Below the pieces are notes generated by a model that did not search any database, had not been told where the DNA came from, and worked only from the letters and a program-made list of their open reading frames with translations. From NCBI RefSeq assembly GCF_015100155.1, contig NZ_JACKZA010000003.1, positions 1-64,000 on the forward strand: a DNA stretch of 64,000 nucleotides. The letters run 5' to 3'. Below are positions 1-8,103 of the stretch, piece after piece (the first letter of the stretch is position 1; the number at the start of each line of letters is the position of its first letter). Source of the DNA: Acidithiobacillus sp. HP-2. GTDB taxonomy: Bacteria; Pseudomonadota; Gammaproteobacteria; Acidithiobacillales; Acidithiobacillaceae. The position numbers and the translations under genes were made by a program.

Positions 1-226
1 CGTTGGCATAGCCGTAGACCAGAATCGCCAGGAGGGTGGCCGGGTGATAGGCCTTATGGCCACGACCCGCATATTGTTGGACCAGCAGCGAGAGATCGAG
101 CTGATCAATGACTTCCACGATAAATCGCGCCAGGTGCCCTTCCGGAAGCCAGTCGTCCATGGAGGGGGGCAGAAGATAATCGGTCTTGCGGTCAGCATCG
201 AGGAAGTGGGCCATAAAATCACTCAT
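1..226 (-). CDS. IS1182/IS5-type transposase, N-terminal part (cut by window edge)
   Basis: The reverse strand reads from an ATG at 226-224 into a 75-residue open frame that leaves the window at base 1. The visible part begins MSDFMAHFLDADRKTDYLLP and continues through DDWLPEGHLARFIVE and GRGHKAYHPATLLAILVYGYA. This is the DUF772 N-terminal domain of IS1182/IS5-type transposases, whose YHP motif precedes a segment that recurs across the family. The catalytic DDE domain would lie to the left, outside the window. Nothing seen disrupts the visible part. The right end of the element probably lies near 270-290, just before a cobW scrap, but I could not define its terminal repeat. Confidence 0.8.
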   Translation of the reverse strand, partial: MSDFMAHFLDADRKTDYLLPPSMDDWLPEGHLARFIVEVIDQLDLSLLVQQYAGRGHKAYHPATLLAILVYGYAN

Positions 227-243
227 CACATTGAATCATAAGT

Positions 244-391
244 AATTATACGATAATTTTAGGCAAAATGAAAGTCCGACAAGCTGCTAGTGTCGCCAGA
301 ATCGGTGCCGGATCTGCTAGGCCAGTGGTTTCCAGGATAACCCGCTTAAACGGCGGTAGTTCTTCGCGCTGGCGAGCGGCAAATAGCGCTA
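244..391 (-). pseudogene. Fragment of a CobW/G3E-family GTPase
   Basis: Read on the reverse strand from 389, this stretch encodes ALFAARQREELPPFKRVILE followed by TTGLADPAPILATLAA. The string ETTGLADPAP is a hallmark of the CobW/YjiA (COG0523, G3E) metal-chaperone GTPases. Only about 36 convincing residues survive. The N-terminal side is cut exactly at the CTAG where the IS630-type element begins. The C-terminal side runs into non-matching sequence and a TAA before the neighbouring IS1182-type transposase. The P-loop and the rest of the protein are missing, so this is a relic of a gene broken by two insertions. Confidence 0.7.
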
Positions 392-1559
392 GTGTAGTGT
401 TGCATTCTTGGTGAACCTTAAGGTTAATGATGATAAAATAGCTCCATGTTGAGGGTATGAATGGAGTCGAGCCTTGCGAGTTGCGCCCACAGTCATTTTA
501 ACCAGCGAAGAGCTGTCCGAGTTGTCCCGTATAGTCGCCTCCCGATTAAGCAGTGTCCGCTTGTCATTACGGGCACGGATGATATTGCTGGCGGCAGAGG
601 GCTTGCAGAACAAAGAAATTGCGGAGCGCCTGGGGGTGGATCGCCTGCAAGTCGCACGTTGGCGCAAGCGTTATCTGGAACACCGCTTGTCGGGTATTGA
701 ACGCGATTTACCGCGCGGCGCCCCTCCGGTGAAAGTGGATGTGGCCCGCCTGGTAGAATTGACCACGCAGAGTAAGCCGGAAGCGATGACCCATTGGAGT
801 ACGCGCAGGATGGCGGCAGAACTGGGTGTCAGTGCCGCCAGTGTGTCTCGGCATTGGCGCAAGCATGGCCTCAAGCCTCATCTGCTGCGTGGTTTCAAGG
901 TGTCACGAGACCCGCATTTTGTGGAAAAGCTGGAAGATATTGTGGGGTTGTATATGTCTCCCCCGGAGCATGCCTTGGTGCTCTGCGTGGATGAAAAAAG
1001 TCAGGTACAGGCCCTGGACCGGACCCAACCGGGACTCCCCCTCAAAAAGGGCCGCGCAGAAAGGATGACCCACGACTACAAACGTAATGGCACTACGACC
1101 TTGTTTGCCGCACTCAACGTGCTGGATGGTCAGGTCATCGGACAGTGTTAACAGCGCCATACCCATGTGGAATGGCTGAAGTTCCTGAAGAAAATTGATC
1201 GGCAGACGCCCAAGGACAAGGCTCTGCATTTGATCGCCGACAACTATGCGACCCATAAACGCCCGGTAGTACAGGCGTGGCTCGACAAGCACCCGCGTAT
1301 TCACATGCACTTTACGCCCACTTCGGCATCCTGGCTCAACATGGTCGAGCGTTTCTTTCGGGATATCACGACCCAGCGGTTACGTCGTGGGGTGTTCACC
1401 AGTGTCTCCGAACTCATCCAGGCCATTGAGGGGTACATCGACCACCACAACACCCATCACAAACCCTTCATCTGGACCAAAACCGCCCGCGACATCCTGC
1501 AAAAGGTCATTCGCGCCAACAGCCACTTAAGCAGCAAACAGAATGCAACACTACACTAG
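389..1559. mobile_element. IS630-type insertion sequence with inverted ends
   Basis: The element is bounded by perfect 20-bp inverted repeats: bases 389-408 (CTAGTGTAGTGTTGCATTCT) and the complement at 1540-1559. IS630-family elements insert at TA, often in CTAG, and duplicate the TA. Both ends here lie in CTAG. The element is about 1.17 kb and holds one transposase frame. Its left end cuts a cobW remnant. Its right end lies in the 3' end of a sensor-kinase remnant, which now uses a TAG stop inside the repeat. Confidence 0.85.
474..1559 (+). pseudogene. IS630-type transposase interrupted by an in-frame TAA
   Basis: From a TTG at 474 ([14 protein letters not shown]) the frame encodes an N-terminal helix-turn-helix ([20 protein letters not shown]) and then the first half of a DDE nuclease. 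It stops at a TAA at 1149-1151. The same frame resumes at once with QRHTHVEWLKFL and runs to a TAG at 1557-1559 inside the right terminal repeat. The DDE residues can be placed in LCVDEKS (about residue 172), LIADNYATHK (about 255) and WLNMVERFF (about 290). A single nonsense change, perhaps CAA to TAA, explains the break. The transposase is therefore probably inactive unless read through or helped in trans. Confidence 0.8.
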
Positions 1560-2899
1560 TGGGAAAGTGAGCATAACGAGGAGACCTCCTTCAGGATGGT
1601 TGCTGAGGGATACGTCCCCACCTTGATGGCGCATCAATCGCTCGACAATAGTCAGACCGAGCCCAGTATTTGCGCCCTTGCCGGCCATAAAAAAGGGCTT
1701 GGTCACATCCGCTATTAAATGGGCTGGGATGCCTGAACCATGGTCACGGATTTTTACGATCACCCGATTCAGAGACCGGTCTACTATGAGTTGGATTTCT
1801 ACCGGCCCAAGTCCGTGCTGTACAACATTTTCCAGAATATTGCTGAAAATCCTTTCGCAACCCGTTTTACCCAGATGTAGATCAGGAACCGGGACCGCTT
1901 GCAAGGACACGTCAATCGCGTGGATTTCCTGAAAGCGTTCTATGGTATTCACTATCAAAGTGACCAAATTGGTGGGCTCCAGTTTTTCTTCGGTCCCTTC
2001 CCGAACATAAGCTATAACGCGCTGAATGATCTCAACCATTTCACGAACGTTTTCGATAAGATCGTCGCGCAGGTCCGATTGACTTTTCTCAAGGAGCTCC
2101 ACGGCAAGGCGCATGCGCGTGAGTGGTGTACGCAGGTCGTGGGAAACCCCCACCAGCACCAGTTCCCGCTCATCAATCAACGCATCAATTTCCGTAACAA
2201 GACGGTTGAAACGCTCAATCAACTGACGGATATCACGCGGTCCTCGCGCAATCAACGTGGATTTTTTTCACCGTGCCGGAATTTTTCCAAGCGGTCGACC
2301 AGACGAATCAGTGGACGCGTACTCTGGCGCGCGGCCAAGAAACCACCGATCAAGAAGACCAGCAGAATCGCTAACAATTGGATCCAAGGCAGCTATTTAG
2401 GAATGGCTTCGCGCATAGGCAACTTGACTTCTACAGCGCGTGGCCCAGCCCAGAACAAGCGGATAACATGTTGTGCGGGATCGGCCTCAATACGCATACT
2501 CGACCCCAGGATGCCCCTTAAATTTTGTGAGACCTGAATCAGGAATGGATTCGGCTGAGGTTGCGGCACAGGAAATTTGTCAGGATGACTAATGGGCATG
2601 TGCACACATTCGTCCGCCCCAGCGTCGAGAACGGATATGCAATCTCTTGTGCCGCCGTACTGGAAAAGAAAAAGCAACGGCGCATCAAAACCCCAGGATC
2701 TCATTCGATGAATCAATGGCTCACTATTCTGTGAGCCAAAAATCAGGCACGCACCAGGCAGGGGCATATTTTTAGGAGGAGGACCATACACCGCCGTTTT
2801 GTTCAGATGACGGAGGTCAAAGCCTCTATCCCGTAAATAGTCTGCGAGCAGCGCGGATTGGATATCTGTACAATTCACCAGCCAGAGTAATGGGTTCAT
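1551..2899 (-). pseudogene. Remnant of an OmpR/EnvZ-type two-component system (receiver-like part fused to kinase)
   Basis: On the reverse strand from the ATG at 2899, the frame starts like a response-regulator receiver (MNPLLWLVNCTDIQSALLAD, later LDAGADECVHMP). The phospho-acceptor Asp and the conserved Lys cannot be found. It then passes without a DNA-binding domain or first membrane helix into what looks like the sensor domain of an EnvZ-type kinase. A TAG at 2395-2393 interrupts the frame just before a membrane helix (LPWIQLLAILLVFLIGGFL) and a HAMP-like stretch. A one-base frameshift near 2255-2258 follows. The rest is a good kinase core: VGVSHDLRTPLTRMRL (H box), NILENVVQHG (N box), DHGSGIP and TGLGLTIVERLM. 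The 3' end is fused to the IS630 repeat. The locus carries a large deletion, a nonsense codon, a frameshift and an insertion. Confidence 0.75.
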
Positions 2900-2918
2900 T
2901 ACACCACCATCCTTTCTG

Positions 2919-3190
2919 TCATTGAAACCCAAATTGCCTGTATGGACTGCTAGAAGAAAACGCATGCACGCGCTGTTTTTGCGCCGACGAGAGCAGCGCA
3001 TCCAACTTTGTGGTCACTCGCGCCACTATCTGACCAATCATTTGGCGATCCTCCTCCAAGGCCCGGGAAAGGTCTGGAATATCCTGTTCGTGATTTCCGG
3101 TGGTAATCGCGTTGTGTAGGGCTGCACCATGTAAGAGTGACCGCTGAAACTGCCGTCGATATTGCAACCAATAGCTCCGTTTAACCAAAA
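2919..3190 (-). pseudogene. Unrecognised open frame truncated by the IS200-type element
   Basis: The reverse-strand frame ends at 2919, twenty bases before the receiver-like start at 2899. Its readable part includes LVKRSYWLQYRRQFQRSL, then SRALEEDRQMIGQIVARVT and KLDALLSSAQ. I do not recognise the family. The composition (Arg/Gln-rich, helical) looks protein-like rather than random. Upstream the frame simply runs into the IS200-type element, so any original start has been lost. Its position suggests it was the gene before the two-component pair. Confidence 0.3.
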
Positions 3191-3845
3191 ATAGGAAATC
3201 CCCCGGCTCTGCCGGGGTGACAGTAGATGTTTGACATATAGGGGAGTCCATCGGAGAACCGACGTTGTGAGCCGCCAAGCACACGATGAAGGAGAAACCG
3301 ATGGACGAAGGATTGAGCCTAAGGCACAGCAAGTGGGAGTGCAAATATCACATAGTATTTATTCCGAAGTGCCGACGTAGGGTGTTGTACGGTCAGTTAC
3401 GGAATGATCTTGGGGAGGTATTTCGGGCTTTGGCCCGGCATAAGGAAAGCCGGATAGAAGAAGGGCATCTGATGGTAGACCATGTTCATATGCTGATTTC
3501 GATACCGCCGAAGTACGCAGTATCCAGTGTGGTGGGTTACATCAAGGGCAAGAGCGCGATCCATATAGCGCGGACTTACGGTGAACGGAAGCGTAATTTC
3601 GTGGGCCAGCATTTTTGGGCGCGTGGGTATTTTGTATCGACGGTGGGTAGAGATGAGGCGATGATTCGAGATTATATTCGCCATCAGGAAAAAGAGGATG
3701 AACGAGTAGATCAGTTGAACATATGGAGTTGATCCGGGCCACCCAGTGGTGGCGCCAAAACTGAGGGGCCGCGTTAGCGTCCCCGTTTTAAGCCGCTTTG
3801 AGCGGCTCACGAACTAAAGCTCCCGGCTTTGCCGGGAGATATTTA
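3190..3845. mobile_element. IS200-type element with one tnpA gene and hairpin ends
   Basis: A lone Y1 transposase gene is flanked by short imperfect palindromes instead of inverted repeats, as expected for IS200/IS605 elements. The left hairpin is CCCCGGC-TCT-GCCGGGG at 3201-3217. The right one is CTCCCGGC-TTT-GCCGGGAG at 3820-3838. A third, AGCCGC-TTTGA-GCGGCT, lies at 3791-3807. The two outer hairpins share the core CCCGGC(T)nGCCGGG. No tnpB is present. The exact ends are uncertain by about 10 bases. The right hairpin ends about 47 bases before the likely aroE start. Confidence 0.75.
3301..3732 (+). CDS. tnpA: IS200-type HUH (Y1) transposase TnpA
   Basis: This protein of about 143 residues catalyses single-strand excision and insertion of IS200-type elements. 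The ATG at 3301 is chosen over one at 3286 because AAGGAGA sits 5-12 bases upstream of it. The HUH motif is VDHVHML (His61, His63). The catalytic tyrosine is probably Tyr125 in EAMIRDYIRHQ. The start (LSLRHSKWECKYHIVFIPK) is typical of the family. Length matches complete IS200 transposases and the frame is intact, so unlike the neighbouring IS630 this element may still be able to move. Confidence 0.88.
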   Translation: MDEGLSLRHSKWECKYHIVFIPKCRRRVLYGQLRNDLGEVFRALARHKESRIEEGHLMVDHVHMLISIPPKYAVSSVVGYIKGKSAIHIARTYGERKRNFVGQHFWARGYFVSTVGRDEAMIRDYIRHQEKEDERVDQLNIWS

Positions 3846-3884
3846 CTTTAAGTGCTGCAGCATTGGGTTCATGAGGAGCAGATT

Positions 3885-4769
3885 TTGGTAACAGCAGTAG
3901 AAACATGGCATCCCGGCGGAGAAACTGCCGTCTACGGAATCATTGGTGACCCGGTAAAACACAGTTTGTCCCCCTGGATGCATCGGCTGTTTGCGCAACA
4001 ACTGGGGATCGACATGGTGTATGTGCCATTTCCCGTGATGGCTGCTGACTTGCCCAAAGCGCTCAAAGGATTGGCGGCAGCTGGTGTATTGGGACTCAAT
4101 GTCACGGTGCCGCATAAAGAATCCACAAAGATTCTGATGGACGAACTCAGTCCAGCCGCAGAGCAGATTGGTGCAGTGAATACGGTGCATTATAGAGCGG
4201 GCCGTTTTATGGGAGACAATACCGATGCCGTTGGATTTCAGCGGGCTTTGGAGCGTCATGCGGGGGACAGTTGGCGCTCTGGCCCCGTTCTGGTAATTGG
4301 GGCGGGTGGGGCAGCCCGGGCCATTATTTATGCCTTGGGAACGGCTGGCTGCCCCGCTATTTATGTGGCCAACCGCCATGCCGAACGCGCCGAAAAACTG
4401 GTGGCTGAATTTCCCCAATTCCCCTTGCATCCGCTTCCACTGGAACGGCAACGCATTGCCCGGATTTTGCCGCAGACACTGTTACTGGTGAATACCAGCG
4501 CCTTGGGTTTGCATGGGGAAGGTCATCCGGAACTGAATCTGGAATTGTTGCCAAATCATGGCAATGTGTACGATGTCGTCTATAACCCCTTGGAAACCCC
4601 ATTGTTACGCGTAGCTCGACAATATGGGCGATGTGCAATTGACGGACTGGGTATGCTGGTGGAACAGGGAGCTGAAAGCTTCCGGATCTGGACGGGTGTT
4701 TTGCCGCAAACCCAAGCTGTGGAGGATACATTACGTCGATGGCTGCAAACCCGGAACAAATTGCTTTAA
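3885..4769 (+). CDS. aroE: Shikimate dehydrogenase (NADP+)
   Basis: AroE reduces 3-dehydroshikimate to shikimate in aromatic amino-acid synthesis (cytoplasm). The shikimate-binding loop GDPVKHSLSP lies near residues 21-30, the catalytic-lysine motif VTVPHKE near 85, GAVNTVH and GDNTDAVGF after it, and the Rossmann loop GAGGAARAI near 143. I take the TTG at 3885 as start because GAGGAG precedes it by about 6 bases. An upstream in-frame GTG at 3852 has no such site and lies close to the IS200 end. The product is 294 residues, slightly longer than usual. The 3' end overlaps pilB by 31 bases. The IS200 element lies just upstream and may have replaced the native promoter. Confidence 0.93.
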   Translation: MVTAVETWHPGGETAVYGIIGDPVKHSLSPWMHRLFAQQLGIDMVYVPFPVMAADLPKALKGLAAAGVLGLNVTVPHKESTKILMDELSPAAEQIGAVNTVHYRAGRFMGDNTDAVGFQRALERHAGDSWRSGPVLVIGAGGAARAIIYALGTAGCPAIYVANRHAERAEKLVAEFPQFPLHPLPLERQRIARILPQTLLLVNTSALGLHGEGHPELNLELLPNHGNVYDVVYNPLETPLLRVARQYGRCAIDGLGMLVEQGAESFRIWTGVLPQTQAVEDTLRRWLQTRNKLL

Positions 4770-6457
4770 CGCCCGTATTGCGGGCACTGGTCAGTAATGG
4801 GCTGGGTAATGAGGCGCAATTGGTCTCTCTTGCCAGTGATCCCGGGCGGGGGAAAAAACCATTGCTGTTTTATGCGGTAGAAAAAGGTGCTGTTTCTGCG
4901 CCAGCGCTGATGGCACACCTATCGCAGCGCTACAATATGCCGATGCTTGACCTGGATGCGGTCATGATTGATGACCTGTTGGTGCGCCGGATTGATAAAA
5001 ACCTGATGAGCCGTTATTTCGTTCTGCCCCTATCCAAGCGTGGCGAGACTCTCTATCTGGCGATGGCAGATCCGACCGACTTCAAAGCTGTTGAAGATAT
5101 CAAGTTCAATACTGGTTTGCAGGTTGTGCCGATACTCGTGGAAGCCAACAAGCTGATGCGCGCGGTACACCTGGCCAATAATGCCGGAACAGGAATTGAT
5201 GATGTATTCCTTGAAAAGTCACCAGATGTTGATGCGGATGGTGCCCAGGAAGAATTTGATTTATCCAAGGATAGCGACGGAACTGTGGAGGATGCACCGG
5301 TGGTGCGTTTTGTGCAGCAACTGCTTTTGGACGCAATTCAGCGTGGCGTATCGGATATTCATCTGGAACCCTATGAAAAGGATTTCCGGGTGCGTTACCG
5401 CCTGGATGGGGTGTTGCAGGACGCTTTGCATCCACCATTGGCTATGCGGGATGGGGTTACGTCGCGGCTGAAGATTCTTTGTCGTCTGGATATTTCGGAG
5501 CGGCGTTTGCCTCAGGATGGACGCTTACGGGTGCGCGTGCCTCCTGCTCGGGTCATTGATTTTCGCGTGTCTTTCTTGCCAACCAGTTTCGGGGAAACCA
5601 TTGTCCTGCGTCTTCTGGATCCTGCCAGTTCCAGGGTACCCATCGAACAACTGGGTTTTTTACCTGAACAACGCAAAGCCTTTGAGGAGGCTATTCACCG
5701 CCCCTATGGCATGATTCTGGTAACAGGACCTACTGGCTCTGGTAAAACCACGACTTTATACACCGCATTGAACATTCTCAATACTGGTGACTGCAATATC
5801 AGTACGGCGGAAGATCCGGTAGAAATTCCGGTGTATGGTATCAATCAGGTGAATATCAATGAGCGGATCGGCTTGAATTTTGCCGCTGCCCTGCGTTCAT
5901 TTTTACGTCAGGATCCTGATATTATCATGGTCGGTGAGGTGCGTGATCTGGAAACCGCAGAAACTGCGATAAAGGCTGCCCAGACCGGACATTTGGTCTT
6001 GGCCACGCTCCATACCAATGATGCACCTCAGAGCCTGACTCGCCTGGAGAATATGGGTATTCCTACTTACAACATTGCTGGTGGGGTGCATCTGGTCATG
6101 GCTCAACGGCTGGCCCGCAAGCTGTGTATGCATTGCAAAAAGCCGGTTCGCATCCCCGATCAGGCGCTTGTGGAAGCCGGATTTGCTGCGGATGATCTGC
6201 AAGGCTGGCGCCCCATGGGTCCTACGGGTTGTGATGAATGTAATAAAACAGGCTACAAAGGGCGTACGGGGCTCTATCAGGTCATGCCAGTCAGTGAAAC
6301 AATGCGCGAAATCATCATGCGGGGTGGCACCGCTATGGATCTGGCACGGCAGGCAGCCAGTGAGGGAGTGCTCACCATGCGCCAGAATGGTCTACGCAGA
6401 ATCAAGGAAGGCATAACCAGTCTGGAAGAAGTATTGAGGGTCACCAATCTGCAATGA
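4739..6457 (+). CDS. pilB: Type IV pilus assembly ATPase PilB
   Basis: This is the cytoplasmic GspE/PulE-family motor that powers pilin polymerisation. The N-terminal MshEN-like region is followed by a core with Walker A GPTGSGKTTTLYT near residue 329 and an Asp-box segment around AEDPVEIPVYGINQV. Walker B/His-box sequences are DPDIIMVGEVRDLETAE and TGHLVLATLHTNDA. A C-terminal zinc site has two CxxC pairs (CMHC near 462, CDEC near 497). The 572-residue length is normal. The ATG lies inside aroE (31-bp overlap) with GGAGG about 12 bases upstream. In most relatives pilC follows pilB; here pilS follows. Confidence 0.94.
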   Translation: MAANPEQIALTPVLRALVSNGLGNEAQLVSLASDPGRGKKPLLFYAVEKGAVSAPALMAHLSQRYNMPMLDLDAVMIDDLLVRRIDKNLMSRYFVLPLSKRGETLYLAMADPTDFKAVEDIKFNTGLQVVPILVEANKLMRAVHLANNAGTGIDDVFLEKSPDVDADGAQEEFDLSKDSDGTVEDAPVVRFVQQLLLDAIQRGVSDIHLEPYEKDFRVRYRLDGVLQDALHPPLAMRDGVTSRLKILCRLDISERRLPQDGRLRVRVPPARVIDFRVSFLPTSFGETIVLRLLDPASSRVPIEQLGFLPEQRKAFEEAIHRPYGMILVTGPTGSGKTTTLYTALNILNTGDCNISTAEDPVEIPVYGINQVNINERIGLNFAAALRSFLRQDPDIIMVGEVRDLETAETAIKAAQTGHLVLATLHTNDAPQSLTRLENMGIPTYNIAGGVHLVMAQRLARKLCMHCKKPVRIPDQALVEAGFAADDLQGWRPMGPTGCDECNKTGYKGRTGLYQVMPVSETMREIIMRGGTAMDLARQAASEGVLTMRQNGLRRIKEGITSLEEVLRVTNLQ

Positions 6458-6489
6458 ATAACTGATGCAGCACCACAAAATTCAAATTC

Positions 6490-8103
6490 ATGGTATCTGA
6501 GTCCATCCAGCAGGACGGATCCTGGCGGCGTCTGTGGGGCGTTTCGGCTTATCGCCTGTTGATTGCCTCTGCAATTGCCATATTGGTGCAGTTACCAGTC
6601 AGTAAAAATTTCCTGGATATAGGTGCGCGCAATCATCCGCTGAGTGTCGTAACTCTCGTCGCTGCCGGGATGAGCATGCTTTATCTCTTGCTCCTGCTGA
6701 TGAGATTCCCCGGCCAGGCGCGCTGGCATCTTTGGTCGCAAGTATTAGTGGACACTGTTCTGGTATTGCTGCTGCTGCATTATGGCGGTGGAATAAACGG
6801 TCCTTTCAGTATTCTCCCTTTTCTGCTGTTGGTGTCAGTAGCCAGTTTATTGCGGGGTAAGGGCGCGTTTTTATTTGTCTGGGTATTGCTGCTGCTTCTG
6901 GTGATTGAATCTTTGCAGGGTGGCATGGCAAGCGTGCACCCACTTTTTGGCCAGTTATTTATTTATATTCTGGCACTGATTGCGGTAGCCGTTCTGGCGG
7001 ATAGCCTGGTGCGGAGTCTGGATCGCGGTAATCGTTTAGCCATACAACGTGACCAGGAGCTGTTCAACCTGAATGTGCTTAATCAGGAAATCGTTCAGCA
7101 GATGGATGTAGGCGTGTTGGTCCTGGATCAGTATAACCGGGTTATCCTGAGTAATCCGATTGCACGCAAACTCTCTGGTTATCGGTTTTGGGGAAATGTA
7201 CCCGTTGCCATAGATCTGGTACAGGCGCGTCTGGCCGCAATGTTGATTAAAAATCAGGGTGACGACAATGAAGTCCTGGTTCCTTTGGGTTCAGGTGATC
7301 CGGCTTTAAAGGACCAGACGCAGTCGCTGATGGTGCGAAAAATTGCGCTTCCGGGAAGTCCCTTCCGTCTGCTGCTGTTAAGAGATGCTTCTGTTTTGCG
7401 GGCAATGGAGCGCGAGGCGCAACTCGCCGCATTGGGGCGTCTGGCCGCGAATATTGCCCACGAAATCCGTAATCCGCTCAGTGTCATCCGTCACGCAGCC
7501 AATCTTCTGGATGAAAGCATGGAAAATGCCAGTTCTCGCCATTTGTTCGAAATCTTGGAAAGGGAAACGGTGCGTATTAATGCCATTGTCGAATCGGTGC
7601 TGGAAATGGCGCGACCGGGACCCGCCCATCTGGAGCCCATCGCCTTATCCAGCTGGTTGCCAAAATTGATTGCCCAGCTTCAGACCGATCCGCAGTTGGC
7701 GGACATGCATGTGCTGGTTCAGGATATCTCGATGAGCTTGCTGATCTACGCGGATCCTGCACAATTGCGTCAGGTTGTCTGGAATTTGCTGCATAACACA
7801 GCCCAGTATGCCGTTGACGAAGATGGGCTGGTGCGGGTAGAAATCAGTGCAGAGCGTTATGGAAAAGAACAAATTATGCTGACGTTAAGAGATTTCGGCT
7901 CCGGTATCCGACCGGAAGTCATGGAACGTATTTTTGAGCCTTTTTTTACGACCAACTCTCGGGGTACCGGATTGGGTTTACCAATGGTGCGCGAGTTGAT
8001 CCAAATGAATAGTGGACAGGTAATTTGTGAGAATCACCCTGATCGTGGTGCCGTATTCAAAATATTGCTGCCCTGTTGGGACCCCCATGAGGAGGTGGCA
8101 TAA
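6490..8103 (+). CDS. pilS: Membrane sensor histidine kinase PilS
   Basis: PilS-type kinases sense pilin in the membrane and phosphorylate PilR. The N-terminal ~190 residues contain about six hydrophobic helices. A PAS-like linker follows (VLNQEIVQQMDVGVLVLDQY). The H-box is NIAHEIRNPLSVIRHAAN near residue 323. The ATPase domain shows NLLHNTAQYAVD, LRDFGSGI and GTGLGLPMVRELI. Length is 537. It overlaps pilR by one base (TAATG), so the two are translated together. No strong ribosome site is seen before the ATG at 6490. The pilus role rests on the pilB and pilD neighbours. Confidence 0.88.
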   Translation: MVSESIQQDGSWRRLWGVSAYRLLIASAIAILVQLPVSKNFLDIGARNHPLSVVTLVAAGMSMLYLLLLLMRFPGQARWHLWSQVLVDTVLVLLLLHYGGGINGPFSILPFLLLVSVASLLRGKGAFLFVWVLLLLLVIESLQGGMASVHPLFGQLFIYILALIAVAVLADSLVRSLDRGNRLAIQRDQELFNLNVLNQEIVQQMDVGVLVLDQYNRVILSNPIARKLSGYRFWGNVPVAIDLVQARLAAMLIKNQGDDNEVLVPLGSGDPALKDQTQSLMVRKIALPGSPFRLLLLRDASVLRAMEREAQLAALGRLAANIAHEIRNPLSVIRHAANLLDESMENASSRHLFEILERETVRINAIVESVLEMARPGPAHLEPIALSSWLPKLIAQLQTDPQLADMHVLVQDISMSLLIYADPAQLRQVVWNLLHNTAQYAVDEDGLVRVEISAERYGKEQIMLTLRDFGSGIRPEVMERIFEPFFTTNSRGTGLGLPMVRELIQMNSGQVICENHPDRGAVFKILLPCWDPHEEVA

